Positions 1-10,752 of a stretch of DNA of 57,303 bases are shown here, piece by piece. This stretch comes from Spirogloea muscicola (taxonomy: Eukaryota; Streptophyta; Zygnematophyceae; Spirogloeales; Spirogloeaceae), in assembly GCA_009602725.1 (NCBI GenBank), contig WELB01000001.1, positions 1,989,096 through 2,046,398 on the forward strand, in the 5' to 3' direction. Within the stretch, counting starts at the first letter, position 1. Each line of letters begins with the position of its first letter. A program made the position numbers and the translations under genes. The notes beneath the pieces were generated by a model. The model was not told the DNA's origin. It worked only from the letters and a program-made list of their open reading frames with translations, and made no database searches.

Positions 1-220
1 TGTTTGCAGCGTGCTCAGGCTAGTGCCTTGCACCAGAAAGCTGGGCGAGCTCTAGTAGGTGGCAGAAGGGCTCCGTTCCTGGCATCTAGTATTCATGCAT
101 CGAGTAGTGACCTTTATGTTTTGACCCGTGGTTATTGAGCGGGTCAATCTGCTGTAGGTTCTGTAGATTTTTAGATGTGCTTGCCTTTGTACCTGGCCAT
201 TTGGCCTACATTTCTTTCTA
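1..220 (+). mobile_element. LINE 3' end, family E (C-terminal ORF plus 3' UTR)
   Basis: Positions 1-138 read as the C-terminus of a non-LTR retrotransposon ORF: the LQRAQ..LHQKAGRAL block followed by DLYVLTRGY and a stop. The same ending recurs many times in this window. Downstream is a family-specific 3' UTR (TGTGCTTGCCTTTGTACCTG and GGCCATTTGGCCTAC). Inverted copies of that UTR lie near 15322-15365 and 15525-15560 and a partial direct copy near 34200. The element is cut by the window start, so its true 5' end is unknown. Confidence 0.75.
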
Positions 221-298
221 ATACACGATCTCTTTCTCCTCGAAGCGTCCTTCTCTCGATAATGAGCACCCAGTGGCCACTTGAGTCGCTGTGTGCCC

Positions 299-307
299 CG
301 CGAGCGA

Positions 308-364
<57 letters not shown>
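299..364. repeat. (CG)n/(GA)n microsatellite
   Basis: A short CG-dinucleotide run passes directly into about 20 GA repeats ending at GAGCTC. The open frames crossing it, poly(Ser-Leu) on one strand and poly(Arg-Glu) on the other, are only the reading of the dinucleotide. A shorter, imperfect AG run lies at 2226-2250. Confidence 0.95.
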
Positions 365-365
<1 letters not shown>

Positions 366-366
<1 letters not shown>

Positions 367-705
367 CTTTTGCCACACCATCGCCCGTCGCTTCCATTGG
401 GTTGCATATTATAGAATGCGGCTCTCACTTAGTTTGCAGCGCTCGCAAGCATTGGCTCTTCATCAACGTGCAGGGCGCGCTCTGAGTCAGGCCTCCTGCT
501 TTCGTGGCGGCGCTCCAGCTCCCCAAGTTAGCTTGTCGAATTTGTTTGTGCTCACCCGTGGGTACTGATGTCACCTTAGGCACCTTAGTTTAGGTCTCCG
601 TATAATGTAACCCTGTTTAGTTTGCCCTAGACTCTGCCTGAACAATGTATCGGCTTGAATTGGCCTCCATCTCATTTCATGCGCCCCCCGCGCCTTCTCT
701 CATGA
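366..705 (+). mobile_element. LINE 3' end, family B
   Basis: The frame CHTIARRFHW.. through MRLSLSLQRSQALALHQRAG to FVLTRGY and a stop at 568 is the C-terminus of the same LINE ORF that is almost complete at 43098-47121. It is followed by the family B 3' UTR (GTCACCTTAGGCACCTTAG, then TTGGCTTGAATTGGCCTCC in variant form), which ends in CGCGCCTTCTCTC at about 702. The copy is 5'-truncated and starts beside the GA microsatellite. Confidence 0.8.
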
Positions 706-1045
706 GGAGCCGGTCGACATTCCTGCAGCCGGGCCGCTGGCGCAAGTGTATCGTATGCGCCTGGCCGTCTCGCTGCAGAGGTCTATGGGCCGGGCGCTGC
801 ACCTTCGTGCCGGCAGAGCCCTCGCTGCTGCCTCTGGCTCTGGCCAGGGGACCCACTTCCAGGAGCCTAGCATCTCTAATCTGCGGCTGCTTAGCAGGGT
901 TTACTGAGTGATTCTTTTACTGTCCCTGCGAACTTTCTTCAGCTCTGTTCTTTTTGGGCTGGCCAATCACAGCCATCCGCCCTCTGCTTGAAGAGTATCT
1001 TCATGTACATTGACCTGCGGCTGCTCAACAGGGGATATTGAGCAC
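706..1045 (+). mobile_element. LINE 3' ends, family A and a relative
   Basis: Immediately after the family B tail, the frame EPVDIPAAGPLAQVYRMRLA.. to SISNLRLLSRVY and a stop (905-907) matches the C-terminus of the family A copy at 29029-29868. The usual RGY ending is RVY here. A second tiny fragment, DLRLLNRGY and stop, lies at about 1008-1041. The tail GGGCTGGCCAATCACAGCC sits between them at about 957-980. Confidence 0.75.
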
Positions 1046-1310
1046 AAAGTGGCCACTTTGCGCCCCTGTATGAGCGCTTTTCTGGCCCCTTCGAAGTGTT
1101 AGTCTTGTTCAGTCTTTTCCAGGGCTGGCCAAATCACAGCCATCGCCCTCTACTGGACTGGGCTGGTTGTTCCAGCCCCTATTCTCAATGGGCGAGCACT
1201 TTCTTCTACTGGAAGAGTCTCTCTCTCGTACATTCCTCTGGGCTGGCCTCTCACAGCCATTGCCGTACAGTGGAAGAGTTCTTTCGTCCATTGGCTGTGA
1301 GAGGGCCAGG
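1046..1310. repeat. Cluster of retroelement 3' tails with GGGCTGG hairpin
   Basis: Three plus-strand tails and one inverted tail lie in about 250 bases. They are GGGCTGGCCAAATCACAGCC (about 1124), the perfect hairpin GGGCTGG-TTGTT-CCAGCCC (1160-1178) followed by CTATTCTCAATGGGCGAGCA, a GGGCTGGCCTCTCACAGCC form (about 1238), and an inverted GGCTGTGAGAGGGCCAGG (about 1291). They look like ends of several very short insertions. Confidence 0.65.
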
Positions 1311-1534
1311 CCAAAAGCACCCAATAAGGAGAGGTGGCGCGAGGTGCGCATCAAACGAGAGGGTGGTCGAAGCAAGCCAGTACACTGCTGGTAAGAAGAA
1401 CAAAGGAGTCTAAGAAGGACGGCGGAAGCAACTAAATGCTCACAAGAAGTAAGCTCTTCCCCAAAGAACGTAAGCTCTTCCCAAAAAAGGGGCTCTTCCA
1501 AAAGAGATTGAAATGGAGCGGTTCTGGAATTTTG

Positions 1535-2067
1535 GAGGTCTGAATGGCCAAATACAAGGGCAAGTACATACATTGACAAATATACATCACCTGCTGCTAA
1601 GCAGACCCGCTCAGTACCCACGAGTCAGCACATAGAGGTCGCTAAGTAATGAAGAACAACGAACGGCAAATGACAAGCCCTTCTGCCACGAGCTAAACGT
1701 CGACCAGCTTTCTGGTGCAACGCCTGAGCCCGCTGCAGACAGGCTGGCACAGGGCGTGACAAAAATTGCAAATATGCTGTCGGCATGCCCACATCGGCTG
1801 GAAGCACATCCTCACGTCGTGAAAATCCTAGACTGGTGATACTCTCAAGTAGGGTATGAAAGCGAGGACCCGTGCCGCCAAAGGTTCGACTGTGGCCGGC
1901 AGGCGGTGATTACTGAAGGGGTAGTCAGAGTAGAGCTGCAACTTTCTCTGCTCCGCGCTCCCCACTGCGTGGCTAGACATGTGGGGCAATGCTGAGCTCT
2001 TGTACGCCTCCGTCACAAACATATCAACCAAGGCTCGTGGACCTCCACGAAAATCGTATGCCCACAA
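1535..2067 (-). mobile_element. Degenerate LINE C-terminal region, family E
   Basis: On the minus strand 2067-1828 encodes a GGPRALVDMFVTEAY segment. It corresponds to the GGPRLLLDVVTTDAY endonuclease core of the copy at 29029-29868. After a frame change come LQRAQALHQKAGRRLARG and then DLYVLTRGY with the stop at 1613-1611. The family E 3' UTR follows to about 1540. Frameshifts make this a pseudo-copy. Confidence 0.7.
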
Positions 2068-2219
2068 TGTCTAGGTTGCGACGAAGGGGGCGAGGCTGTA
2101 AGATGCCAGCCCGAATTAAGTCTGGACAGGGTCCGAAGGGGGCCAAAAAGCGCTAAGTAAGACAGTAATGGAAGTACCACGAAGAATGGTCTATTATTAA
2201 GCCATAATTAGCAGCCGCA

Positions 2220-2815
2220 AGCCGAGCGAGAGAGAGAAAGAGAGAGAGAGCTCTTTGCAAAAAGGGGGGCGATAGGTGCGGATAGGTGAGAAGAAAAAAA
2301 ACTAGCGCGGCAGATTGACTGGTTGCTGGGAAAGGCCAGCCCAAAGGAATGGACAAGGTCTGGAGGAGCCGGAGTGCGAAGGACTAGGACTAAAACATCA
2401 GCCAGGGAACGCTCAGTAACCTCTAGTCAGGAGATGCAAGTCTGAGTAGCTAGCTGGCAGAAGACGCGGCTGGAATGAAAGGGCGGCCAAAGCAGGCTAG
2501 GCACTGATTGTAAGAGGGGCTAAGGCAACACTACGGAAGAGTAGGAGATGTCAATTTTCCAAACAGGGGACGGCTGCAAGGGGCCAGCCCACAGACGAGC
2601 GACAAGATCTGTTAAAAGGAGAAGAAACAGCTCTTTCTTCAAGAGAGAAATAGCTCTTCTAATGTAAGGGCAAAATAGATGTGAGAGGCCAGCCCGAAGG
2701 CATGGACAAGGTCTTCATTGTAAGGCATTGACTGTGAGAGGCCAGCCCAAAGGGATGTACAAGGTCTGAAAGGGGAAGTAGCTCATCCAGAGGGGGCGAC
2801 GACTGTCAAGGGCCA
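2220..2815 (-). mobile_element. LINE C-terminal scrap and repeated hairpin tails
   Basis: Minus-strand ASYSDLHLLTRGY-type coding with its stop lies at about 2470-2410. The same ending is found at about 14540-14480. Upstream and downstream are inverted tails of the form GGCCAGCCCAAAGGAATGGA at about 2335, 2580, 2680 and 2735. Each tail belongs to a separate short insertion or an internal rearrangement. Confidence 0.6.
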
Positions 2816-3150
2816 TCTCACAATATATTTGACAAGGCCCAGCGGCGCGACAACATTCGGTCGACCGCCCTCGCAGGCTGCCGAGGCCGGCCCTGCTCAG
2901 CAAGCTCGACGCCGCTGCGTCGCCGTCGCTGCCTGCTCCTGTCCCCTCGGCTGCCGCAGCCGCGACGCCCCAGACCTTCTGCCGGATCAGGAGTGCAGCC
3001 TACAGTTTCAGTTGCCCGTGTGGAAAACATGGTGTGCTGCTTGCTCCTTCAAGCTGCTCAATGGCGAATCCTTCGTGCAGCTGGAGAGTCTTAACACTGA
3101 ACATTCTGGAGGATCATAAAGGTTCATTATGCTGTTGAGGTACAGAGAGG
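2816..3150. other. Unassigned GC-rich stretch between LINE fragments
   Basis: A plus-strand open frame covers 2829-3119 and is rich in Ala, Pro, Arg and Cys. I recognise no domain. It could be a relic of a retroelement N-terminal region, which has similar Ala/Pro-rich composition at 43106-44000, or random open frame in GC-rich DNA. Confidence 0.3.
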
Positions 3151-3156
3151 AAGGAA

Positions 3157-3670
3157 GTGCTCGCCCATTAAGAATAGGGGCTGGAAAAAGCAGCCCGAAA
3201 AAGAATGAACAGAGTACGAGAAGGGGGCTAGGGGAAGCGCTAAGAAACAGAAACAAAGCAGCTACGAATTACTCAGTAACCTCTGCTAAGCAGCCGCAGG
3301 TCGGAGATGCTAGGCTCGTTGAAGTGGGTCCCCTGGCCAGAGCCAGAGGCAGCAGCGAGAGCTCTGCCGGCATGAAGGTGCATCGCCCGGGCCATAGAAG
3401 AAAGTGCTCGCCATAGACCTCTGCAGCGAGACGGCCAGGCGCATTCGATACACTTGCGCCAGCGACCCGGCTGCAGGAAAGTCTACCGGCTCCTCATGGA
3501 AGCGACGGGCGATGGTGTGGCGGGCGAGCTGGGTGAGCAGCTCGAGCCACCGAGCGCCCAGCGCCCCATGGGTATCAATGGCCAACGGGAAGAACTCGTC
3601 TTCCCGCGGATGGTCTGCGTACTTCAGCTCTTTAGCCCGAGCAGCGCAGTCGAGGAAGGGTGTCTCTGAT
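3157..3670 (-). mobile_element. LINE 3' end, family A, carrying a micro-insertion
   Basis: Read on the minus strand from about 3670, the frame CAARAKELKYADHPREDEFF continues through LARHTIARRFHEEPVDFPA and AGSLAQVYRMRLAVSLQRSM. It then matches the family A C-terminus at nucleotide level, with the GYWVSRNS-type end near 3280 and the 3' UTR with hairpin (3178-3196) down to about 3157. A 19-bp insertion at 3398-3416 breaks the frame, so the copy is dead. The sequence upstream of 3670 no longer matches the element, so that is the 5' truncation point. Confidence 0.8.
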
Positions 3671-5315
3671 GTTGGTCTCCATGTTGTCATGTCTTCGAAA
3701 GTACAGCAGAGAAGACATGAGACAAGTAGCTTGCAATCGACAGGATATACCAGCATGCTTGCCAGCGGGCCAGGCGGGCCGTTTTCCTGCAACATCCGAG
3801 CCCCTGACTCAGTACTGGTTGATGCAACAGCTCAAGAGTATGAGCAACCAAAGGCAATTGTTTCTGCTGCTTCACCCCGATGGGCAGGATGTGCCTCACA
3901 TGGCACCATATTAGCAGGTTTCTTCCTTTACAAAGCTGTACATAAGCCAAGCCCTCGTGTTGCTCTTCTGTGCGACATTTTGGATGGTGACGGAAGAGAT
4001 CGTGCAATCACGTGGCATGTATATCATGGGAAAAGGAGGACCTCTACCTTTGAGACAACACTGAGCATAAAGAGAAGGCGCGCGGAGCACATAAAATCAA
4101 AGGGAGCAAAACAGGATCACATGACCTGAATCATGCAGTATGTTCCTTATCTACACTCAGCGATAGTGGATAATAAAGCTCAAGCTTTTCACACACGCAC
4201 TCGCTGCACGAAAGCCATTGGCAGCATACAGAATCTCAACCAGCATTAGCTTTGTGGAATTTAACATTGTGTCGCTTCGTGCTTGTAGTCGTTCTTTTCA
4301 TCACAATGTGACAAATTTCAAAGGGCTGAAAAGAAGCTAAGACACTGTCAAAGCTTTTCTTAATTTTTTGTTCAAACAAAGGCATTGAGGTGAAAGTAGG
4401 GCTGTACTCTTCCATTTGCGAAATTCCCGAGAGAACTGTTGGTTCTGCCACTGTGCACGAAGAGGTCCACCTATTGCGTTCTTTGTCTGTTGTAGGTGAT
4501 TCAGGAAGAAGAGTTTGCAATGCTCATGCTCTGTACATGTCCATCACATGCTGTGTACGTGTCCTCCACACGCAGACCATGTCTGACCTCCGTAAGTGAT
4601 CTGTGCTGGGCTGCTACGCGCCTTTTGGAAGACAATACTGACGAGTGGCCTGTGCAAAGGCCCTATGGAGGCCACGTGCCCCAAGACCTCTGTCATATTG
4701 CAAGCCCACAATGTCAGACTTTTTCACTCAGCGACTTTGATGGTTTCCATGATGATACAACACACATGCAAAGCGTATCAAGATCTCTTCAGTGATACTC
4801 ATCCTGATGGCGACCTTGCTATTTAGAGCACCATGCTCTTTTGACTTGCTCAATGCTGGCCGCCCACGTATCGAACGACCCTCAGAGCCGACTGGCAATG
4901 ATGATTGCACTTTTGTATGCTGCCTTTTGCACTTCAACAAGCAGTCAAGGAGTGCTTGCGAAGAGCAATGAAAGCTCACCGAGATGTGCGCGTATAGCAA
5001 GAACAAGAGGCAGCGTCCACATCGGTGGCTCGGTGGAAAGGCCAGGGGAGAGCAGGCCCTCGGAGAGTGGTGCCCCGTGGTCATCAGGCAGCATGGGTTT
5101 CGCTTACGCTGAGCGACAAGGGCAATGCGACAAGGGGGGTGCGCAAGCGGCAGCGCACGTTGGCAAGGGGGTGGTGCAGCAGGGATAAAGGGGCCAGGGC
5201 GTGGGCCCCGCTGCCGGGGCCACCGGAGACGGGCTGGGGGCTGTCCTGGCACGGGTGCAGAGCGGGCGGCCTACAGTGGGCGCGGTGGTGGGTGGCGGGG
5301 GTGCGCGGTGCTGTA
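3671..5315. other. Unassigned interval, no supported gene
   Basis: Several open frames of 60-175 codons exist on both strands, for example minus 4520-4236 and minus 5252-4728, but none shows a recognisable domain or a consistent chain of exons. From about 5000 onward the composition is more G-rich and repetitive. I see no RNA gene. A small unrecognised gene cannot be excluded. Confidence 0.3.
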
Positions 5316-5317
5316 GA

Positions 5318-5600
5318 AAGTGCTCGCCCATTGAGGATAGGGGCTGAAAAAGCCAGTGCTGAGGCGGCCTTCTGCGCCACAAGAGAGAGTAAAAGAGAGA
5401 GAGAGCGCAGAAGGCGCGCGGTGCGCATGAAATGAAAGGGTGGCCACTTTAAGCCAATCGAGCCATTTCCTTAACACGTCATTAAGGCAAGAGGGGAGAC
5501 GCGCGGTGCGCATGAAAAAATGAAGCGGTGGCCAACTAAAGCCTCCAGTACAGTTTAGGCAACTGAAGCCTGTACACTATTCAGGCAAGGCGCGCAGGCA
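5318..5600 (-). mobile_element. LINE tails: family A end followed by two family B ends
   Basis: On the minus strand the family A terminal sequence (AGAAAGTGCTCGCCCATTGA on the plus strand at about 5320) is cut short after the hairpin start. It is followed by two successive family B termini, plus-strand GCGCGCGGTGCGCATGAAA at about 5415 and CGCGCGGTGCGCATGAAAAA at about 5500. A third degenerate piece runs to about 5590. These are short 5'-truncated insertions piled up in the same orientation. Confidence 0.6.
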
Positions 5601-5748
5601 GGCACGACGAGGAGCCAGCTGCTGTGCCGCGGCGGAGGAGCGAGAGGAGGCGCGCGCGCGGACGTGCAGGACCGTCCGCCCCGGCCGCTGCGGCGGCTCG
5701 AGGAGCAGTCGGACATGGCGGGGGTTCAGCGGGAGGGAGATGGAGGAA

Positions 5749-6038
5749 GAAAGTGCTCGCCCATTGAGAATAGGGGCTGGAACAACCAGCCCGAAAACGA
5801 ATGAACAGAGTACGAGAAGGGGGCCAGGGGAAGCGCTAAGTAACAGAAACTAAGCTTACGAGACACTCAGTAACCCCTGCTAAGCAGCCGCAGATCAGAG
5901 ATGCTGGGCTCCTGGAAGTGGGTCCCCTGGCCAGAGCCAGAGGCAGCAGCGAGGGCTCTGCCGGCACGAAGGTGCAGCGCCCGGGCCATGGACCTCTGCA
6001 GCGAGACGGCCAGGCGCATTCGATACACTTGCGCCAGG
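5749..6038 (-). mobile_element. LINE 3' end, family A, about 290 bp
   Basis: A clean short copy: on the minus strand it starts within the LAQVYRMRLAVSLQRSMARA coding block (about 6038), reads to the LLSRGY stop region (about 5875), and continues through the 3' UTR with the perfect hairpin GGGCTGG-AACAA-CCAGCCC (plus-strand 5774-5792). The final GAGCACTTTCTTC ends at about 5749. Left and right flanks are unrelated. Confidence 0.8.
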
Positions 6039-6448
6039 AGGGCGGGCCTGGCAGCGGCGCTCGTGGGGCCGCGCCGCCGGCGGGCGTGTGGGGTGTGAGG
6101 GCGGCACGCCGGTACAAAAAGGGCGACGGGGTGCCAGCCACAGTCAGGGCGCCAGCCGTAGCCGCTGTAGCCGGCCTCGGGTGGCCAGCGGCCAGCGGTG
6201 ACGCAGCCGGGCGGGCCCTAGGCGACGGCCGCGCCACGGCGGCGCCGGGCGGGGCCGGACCACTGACAACACCGGGCATGGCCGCGCGGCGAGCAGGCCC
6301 GGCAACTTCCTGCAGGCCCGCAAAATCCTGCAGCCCCTCTTTCTGAGCTTCTCGGGTTGGGCGTCTGCCATTGTTGTTGTGGGCTAACCAATCACAGATC
6401 GCACTTCGATGAAAGGGTCATACTGTTTTCTTGGCAGCCATTCCCCCT

Positions 6449-7410
6449 CCTGAAGAAAGTGCTCGCCCATTGAGGATAGGGGCTGGAAAAACCAGCCCAA
6501 AAAAGCATGAACAGAATACGAGAAGGGGGCCAGGGGCGGCGCTAAATAGAAGAAAGTGCTCGCCCATTGAGAATAGAGCCCTCTTCTTCACGCACCTTGC
6601 CCATACTACTCTGGAAAGCCCTTTCTCACAAAAAGATTAGCCCCTCCAAGAGAGACAGCCCTTTCTTCTTTCAAAGGAAGGCTTGGATTGTGAGAGGCCA
6701 GCCCAAAGGGAATGTACTACGTCCCAAAGGGCCGGGAGACAAAAGCACATGGCACGTGACTTCCTCGAGTAGACGCTCCATGACCGCTAGTCACTGAATG
6801 CAGATCGGAGCAAATAGAGGGCGAGGGCTGTGAGAATCTATTGAGCTCTTGTGAACGGGGAGAGGGCTGTGAACAGCAGCTCTTCGACAGTGGCTGGAAA
6901 TGGCCAGCCCAAAAGGAATGGACAAGGTCCAAAGACCCGAAGTTGTGTAAGGCCAGCCCGAACAGATACCCATTCAAGAAAATGTGATTGCAAAGGGGGC
7001 GGGGTCTGTGGAAAGAGAGAAACTCGTCAAGTGGAGGGCGAAGGCTGTGATTGCCAGCCCAGAAAAAGAATGAACATGGTTTCAAAGGGGCCAGAAAAGC
7101 GTGAAAGCACGCAACGACACAAGTAGCCAAGGGCCAATGTACACCTGGTCGGTCGGTCGCGATCGAGAGGGCACGCGTCGCGCAGTGAGTGGACACTTGA
7201 ATCAAGAATGTGCCAAAAGGGGGGCCAAGAGGAGGCAATTTACGACCAACCGACCAGGTGTAAGTTGGCCCCAAGTGTCAAAACCAGCACAGAATAAATG
7301 AATCGGGTCAAAAGGGGCCGTCGGTCAAAGAAATTGCTCGCATATAGAAAAAGAGGGGCTAGCAAAGCCAGCCCAGAAAAGAATGGACAATACCCAAGGC
7401 CACAAAAGAG
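6449..7410 (-). mobile_element. Series of minus-strand retroelement 3' tails
   Basis: Ultra-short 3' ends are strung along this interval. There is a family A tail with perfect hairpin (6480-6498) cut after about 95 bp, a second family A terminus at 6550-6580 cut before the hairpin, and GAGAGGCCAGCCCAAAGGGA at about 6690. Variants follow at about 6890, 6945 and 7050, and a family D tail at about 7330-7410 (GGGGCTAGCAAAGCCAGCCC). No coding part survives. Confidence 0.65.
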
Positions 7411-8153
7411 GTGCCGAAAAGGAAAGACTGAAGTACTAGACTCAAAAGCCCCGCCACCAACCTCTGGAAGGCGGTCGGGAGGGCGGAGCGAAAGCCACGC
7501 GTAGGGATGCCCGCTGCCCGCCCCTGTTGGCCCGTGTTCGCATCAGTGCCCATGGCGCCGCGGGAGGAAGTACGCTCTTTTCTGGAGGGCGAGGCACTTT
7601 CTTCTTCCCGGGGAGGCAGGTCGGGGTCGCGTACGGCAGGGCATGGGGGGGGGGGAGCTTGTCCCCGGGGGGACGGGCGGAGAAGGGTGAGCGGCCTCAG
7701 GCTTCCCGCACAACAAGGACTGCGGCCCGCAGATGGCGCGCTGCTGGGAGCAGGGGGCCGGGTCCCGCCCAGGGCGCCGTCTGCTGGCCAGCCTGCCGGG
7801 TGGCTCCATGTCGCGGGAACACCGCAGATGGTGGGGGGGAGGGGGGGCCTCAGCGCCCCCTGGCGGCCCAGCCAACAGTGGGCGCCACCCTCTCCCAACC
7901 CCGGCCCTGCCGTGGTCTCCTTCCCCCCACACTCTTCCCCCACAGCCCCCCGCCGCCCCCTCGCCTTCTCCTCCCCCCCCACATCCTTCCCCACACCCGC
8001 GCCGCCCCCTCGCCTCCCCGCCTCCCCGCTCTCGCTTCCCCGCTACCGCCAGAGCGCCGGACACGCGCGCCCGTCGCTCATCTTCGTCGTCGCGAGGAGC
8101 TCGACGCTGCAACGCCGTTGGTGGGCGCCCGGGAACGCGAGCGGGCCGCCGTC
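7411..8153. promoter_or_regulatory. Upstream region and 5' UTR of the ERF gene
   Basis: GC-rich and, from 7900 to 8100, strongly C-rich on the plus strand. Long frames are open on both strands purely from composition. The frame of the ERF gene stays open upstream to 7527, so translation could begin earlier. The first ATG with a plausible protein start is 8154. No TATA box was recognised. Confidence 0.4.
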
Positions 8154-10021
8154 ATGGGCATCGCCGCAGGCGCCGCGCTCGGCGACTGCAAGGGCGCCGC
8201 GGCGGGCGGCGCGGAGGAGGCGCGCAGGCGCGGGTGGGCGGAGATCTTCCCGCAGTGGGGTTCCATCTTTGCGGTGGCGCGCCCCGTCCAGATGCCGCAG
8301 TTCGACGTCATCCTCCAGGCCGGCGCCAAGAGCAAGGGCCTCCTCGCCGCCGCGCTGCCGCTACCACCGTCGGCGGCGGACGCCGGGCGAGCGCTGGGCG
8401 TGAAGGACGAGACGTGGGAGCGCGCCGAGAAGGGCGCCCCGAGGGCCGCCCCATTTGGCCTGCAAGCCGGGAAGAAGCGTAAGGCCACGGCGGCGGTGGC
8501 CAAGCCGCAGGCCGTCGGGGGCGACGGCGGCGGCGGTTGCGAAGAGGACGAGGACGACGACGTGCCATTTGACGGGTCGTGCCGGTACAAGGGCGTACGG
8601 CAGCGCAAGTGGGGCAAGTGGGTGTCGGAGATCCGGGAGCCGCGCAAGCGCTCGCGCATCTGGCTGGGGTCCTTCGACTCGGACGAGGACGCGGCGCGCG
8701 CCTACGACGTCGCCGCGCGCTTCCTGCGCGGCGCCAAGGCCTTTCTCAACTTCCCCGACAGGTGCGCTCCTCTGCTCCGCCCTACTCCTCGAGGGCTGGC
8801 CCACCTCTCTTCCTCTGCAAAAGCAAGGCGCCACACTGTCACGACTATGTGCAGAGGAGGCAGGAGAGTCACAAAGTCACAGAGTCACACAGTTACACAA
8901 TTATTAATTTGCAGAACGATGCTGCCCTCTCACAGCCTTCCTGCATGCTTCGTAGGCACTGTGTGGCGCGAAGACTCTTGCTGACGCTCTGCGCCTACCT
9001 CGTTGCCCTTTGCAGCTACCGGGAGGTGGAGTTGCCTGCAACCACAATGGAGGCGCTGACGCGGGCCGGCAAGGAGGCGGCGCGTGTCGCGGGCCTAGGG
9101 CCGGGGAAGCCCGTCCCAGGCTCCAAGGAGGCAATGGAGGCCAAGCAGAAGGCCAAGTCGCGCAAGTCCCGCGCGCGCGCCGCTCGGGCAGCCCAGAGCG
9201 GCGCCAGCGCCAACACAGCCAATGTGTCTGCCCTACTGGCAGCCGCCGTCGAGCGCGCCGGCGACAGCGCCGGTGGGCTCCTGGCGCGGAGCGCCAGCGG
9301 CGCGCAGTCGTCGTCGGCAGACACCCAGGATATGGACAGGGACCAGGACCAGAGCTCGTCGGCCGGCCTTGAGTCCAAGGCCACCAGCGGCGGCGGAGAG
9401 CATGACTCGGCATCGTCCGAGTGCGAGACGAGCACACGCCTGGCGCCTCACGGCACCAGCCTCGCCGTGGGCTGGCGGCCTTTTGGCCACGGCTCGTCCG
9501 TCGAGGAGGACGCGGTAGCAGGCAGGGTTGCCTGCAAGGAGAGCGACAGCCATGAGGCGAAAGCAGGGGCCATATTGGTGACGGCTTTGCGGCTGGACGT
9601 CCTGGAGGCAGCGCAGCAGGTGGACTCGCCCCTGCTCCAGATCCCCAGCTACCTGGCCGACCTGTCGCCGAACGTGCTTGGCGCCTCCGAGCTCCCATTC
9701 CCGTCGCCGCGCTACGGCCAGATGGACCTGGGGTTCGCCATGATGTCACCACACCTCCCTGGAGTGGCCACGCCAACAGCCGCTGAGAGAGCAGCCGGGA
9801 GCAGCGGTGGTGGCGGCAGCACCGGCCTGATGGTGTCGCCTCGAACGAGCGCACTGGGCATCGAGTTCACCTTGTCGCCGCGCTGCGGCGGCCTGGGGCC
9901 TCTTGATTTTGGCTATGCATCGTCGCCCCGGTTCCTCGCACCGACTGGCAATGACTTCCTGCTTTCACCACGCTCGCCCGTGCTGTGGAATGGCTCTCAC
10001 AATGCCGGCTGGGCATATTGA
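8154..10021 (+). CDS. AP2/ERF-domain transcription factor
   Basis: A nuclear DNA-binding transcription factor of the plant ERF type with a single AP2 domain. Two exons, 8154-8761 and 9016-10021, are joined in phase (CAG/GTGCGC donor, TTTGCAG acceptor), giving 537 residues. The AP2 domain spans about residues 143-203 and shows [30 protein letters not shown] and AFLNFP, all hallmark ERF elements. The intron falls inside the final LNFP-D/SY of the domain. Upstream lie a basic GKKRKA motif (possible nuclear localisation signal) and an acidic CEEDEDDD run. The C-terminal half is low complexity with several SPR motifs (see findings). The target and biological role are not visible from sequence. The start is uncertain because the frame is open further upstream. 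Confidence 0.9.
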
Positions 10022-10752
10022 CGGCTATGACTCCACAGTAGCTGTGAAGCCATTCCTACAACATCAGAATAGTCGAAACTTAGCAAATGCCAGCTATCAA
10101 CATGCAACAGTTGAGGGTATTATTTTGACAATGTATTTGCTGCACCCTCTGCTCAACATGAGGCTCTGTACAGTGTGAAGCCCTTACTGAATTTATGCAC
10201 CCGGCCATGCTCATGGCCTCCCTGCACCCGATCTGCGGTGGAGGGTGGAATAGGTCATACATACTGTACACCTGTAAATGAGAACTGCAACGGCAAGGGA
10301 TTTGGACCATAGGCTCCTATTTTTGGGCTGCATGCCTATGTGCGCTTCTGCTGTTTCAGTCTGGCTTGCTTTTTGCCATGCCAATCATGTGAATGCCAGG
10401 ACATCCCTGCGGATGCACCTTTGAGCGATGCAGGCCTGCAGCCTCAAGCATAGAGATGCTTGCTTGATTGTGTAGCCTACTTTGGTGTGCACGTTACACC
10501 AGAGTTGTTTCATACGACCAGCAAATAGGTTAAGGGCTGACATACTAAGCACATAGCAACAGACTGCATGCAGACCTATGATTGGAATAGCTGAGGCATG
10601 AGATAGTCCCCGTGAAAGAAGCGCTGCACAAAGTGGTCGTGATACAGCTTCACAAATGGAAGCCGTTAATGAGACCATGTGGCAAAGTGTAATGCAAGTC
10701 TTACTTGCTTAGTCACCAAGACAGGCAAATGACTGCTGACAATGGTTGTGAA
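10022..10752. other. Intergenic interval between convergent genes
   Basis: This holds the 3' UTR and terminator of the ERF gene and, on the other strand, of the fucosyltransferase-like gene. The two genes converge here. No retroelement tail, ORF with known domain or RNA gene was seen. Confidence 0.5.

Noticed and set aside
52-485. Poly(Ser-Leu) and poly(Arg-Glu) open frames
   Set aside because: These are pure translation of the CG/GA microsatellite at 299-364.
3404-4129. A 241-codon plus-strand frame
   Set aside because: Its first half is antisense to the family A LINE fragment. The rest has no recognisable domain and no supporting exon chain.
7507-8403. Long alternative frames on both strands around the ERF 5' region
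   Set aside because: High GC removes stop codons. Only one frame leads into the AP2 domain, and the others lack any domain.
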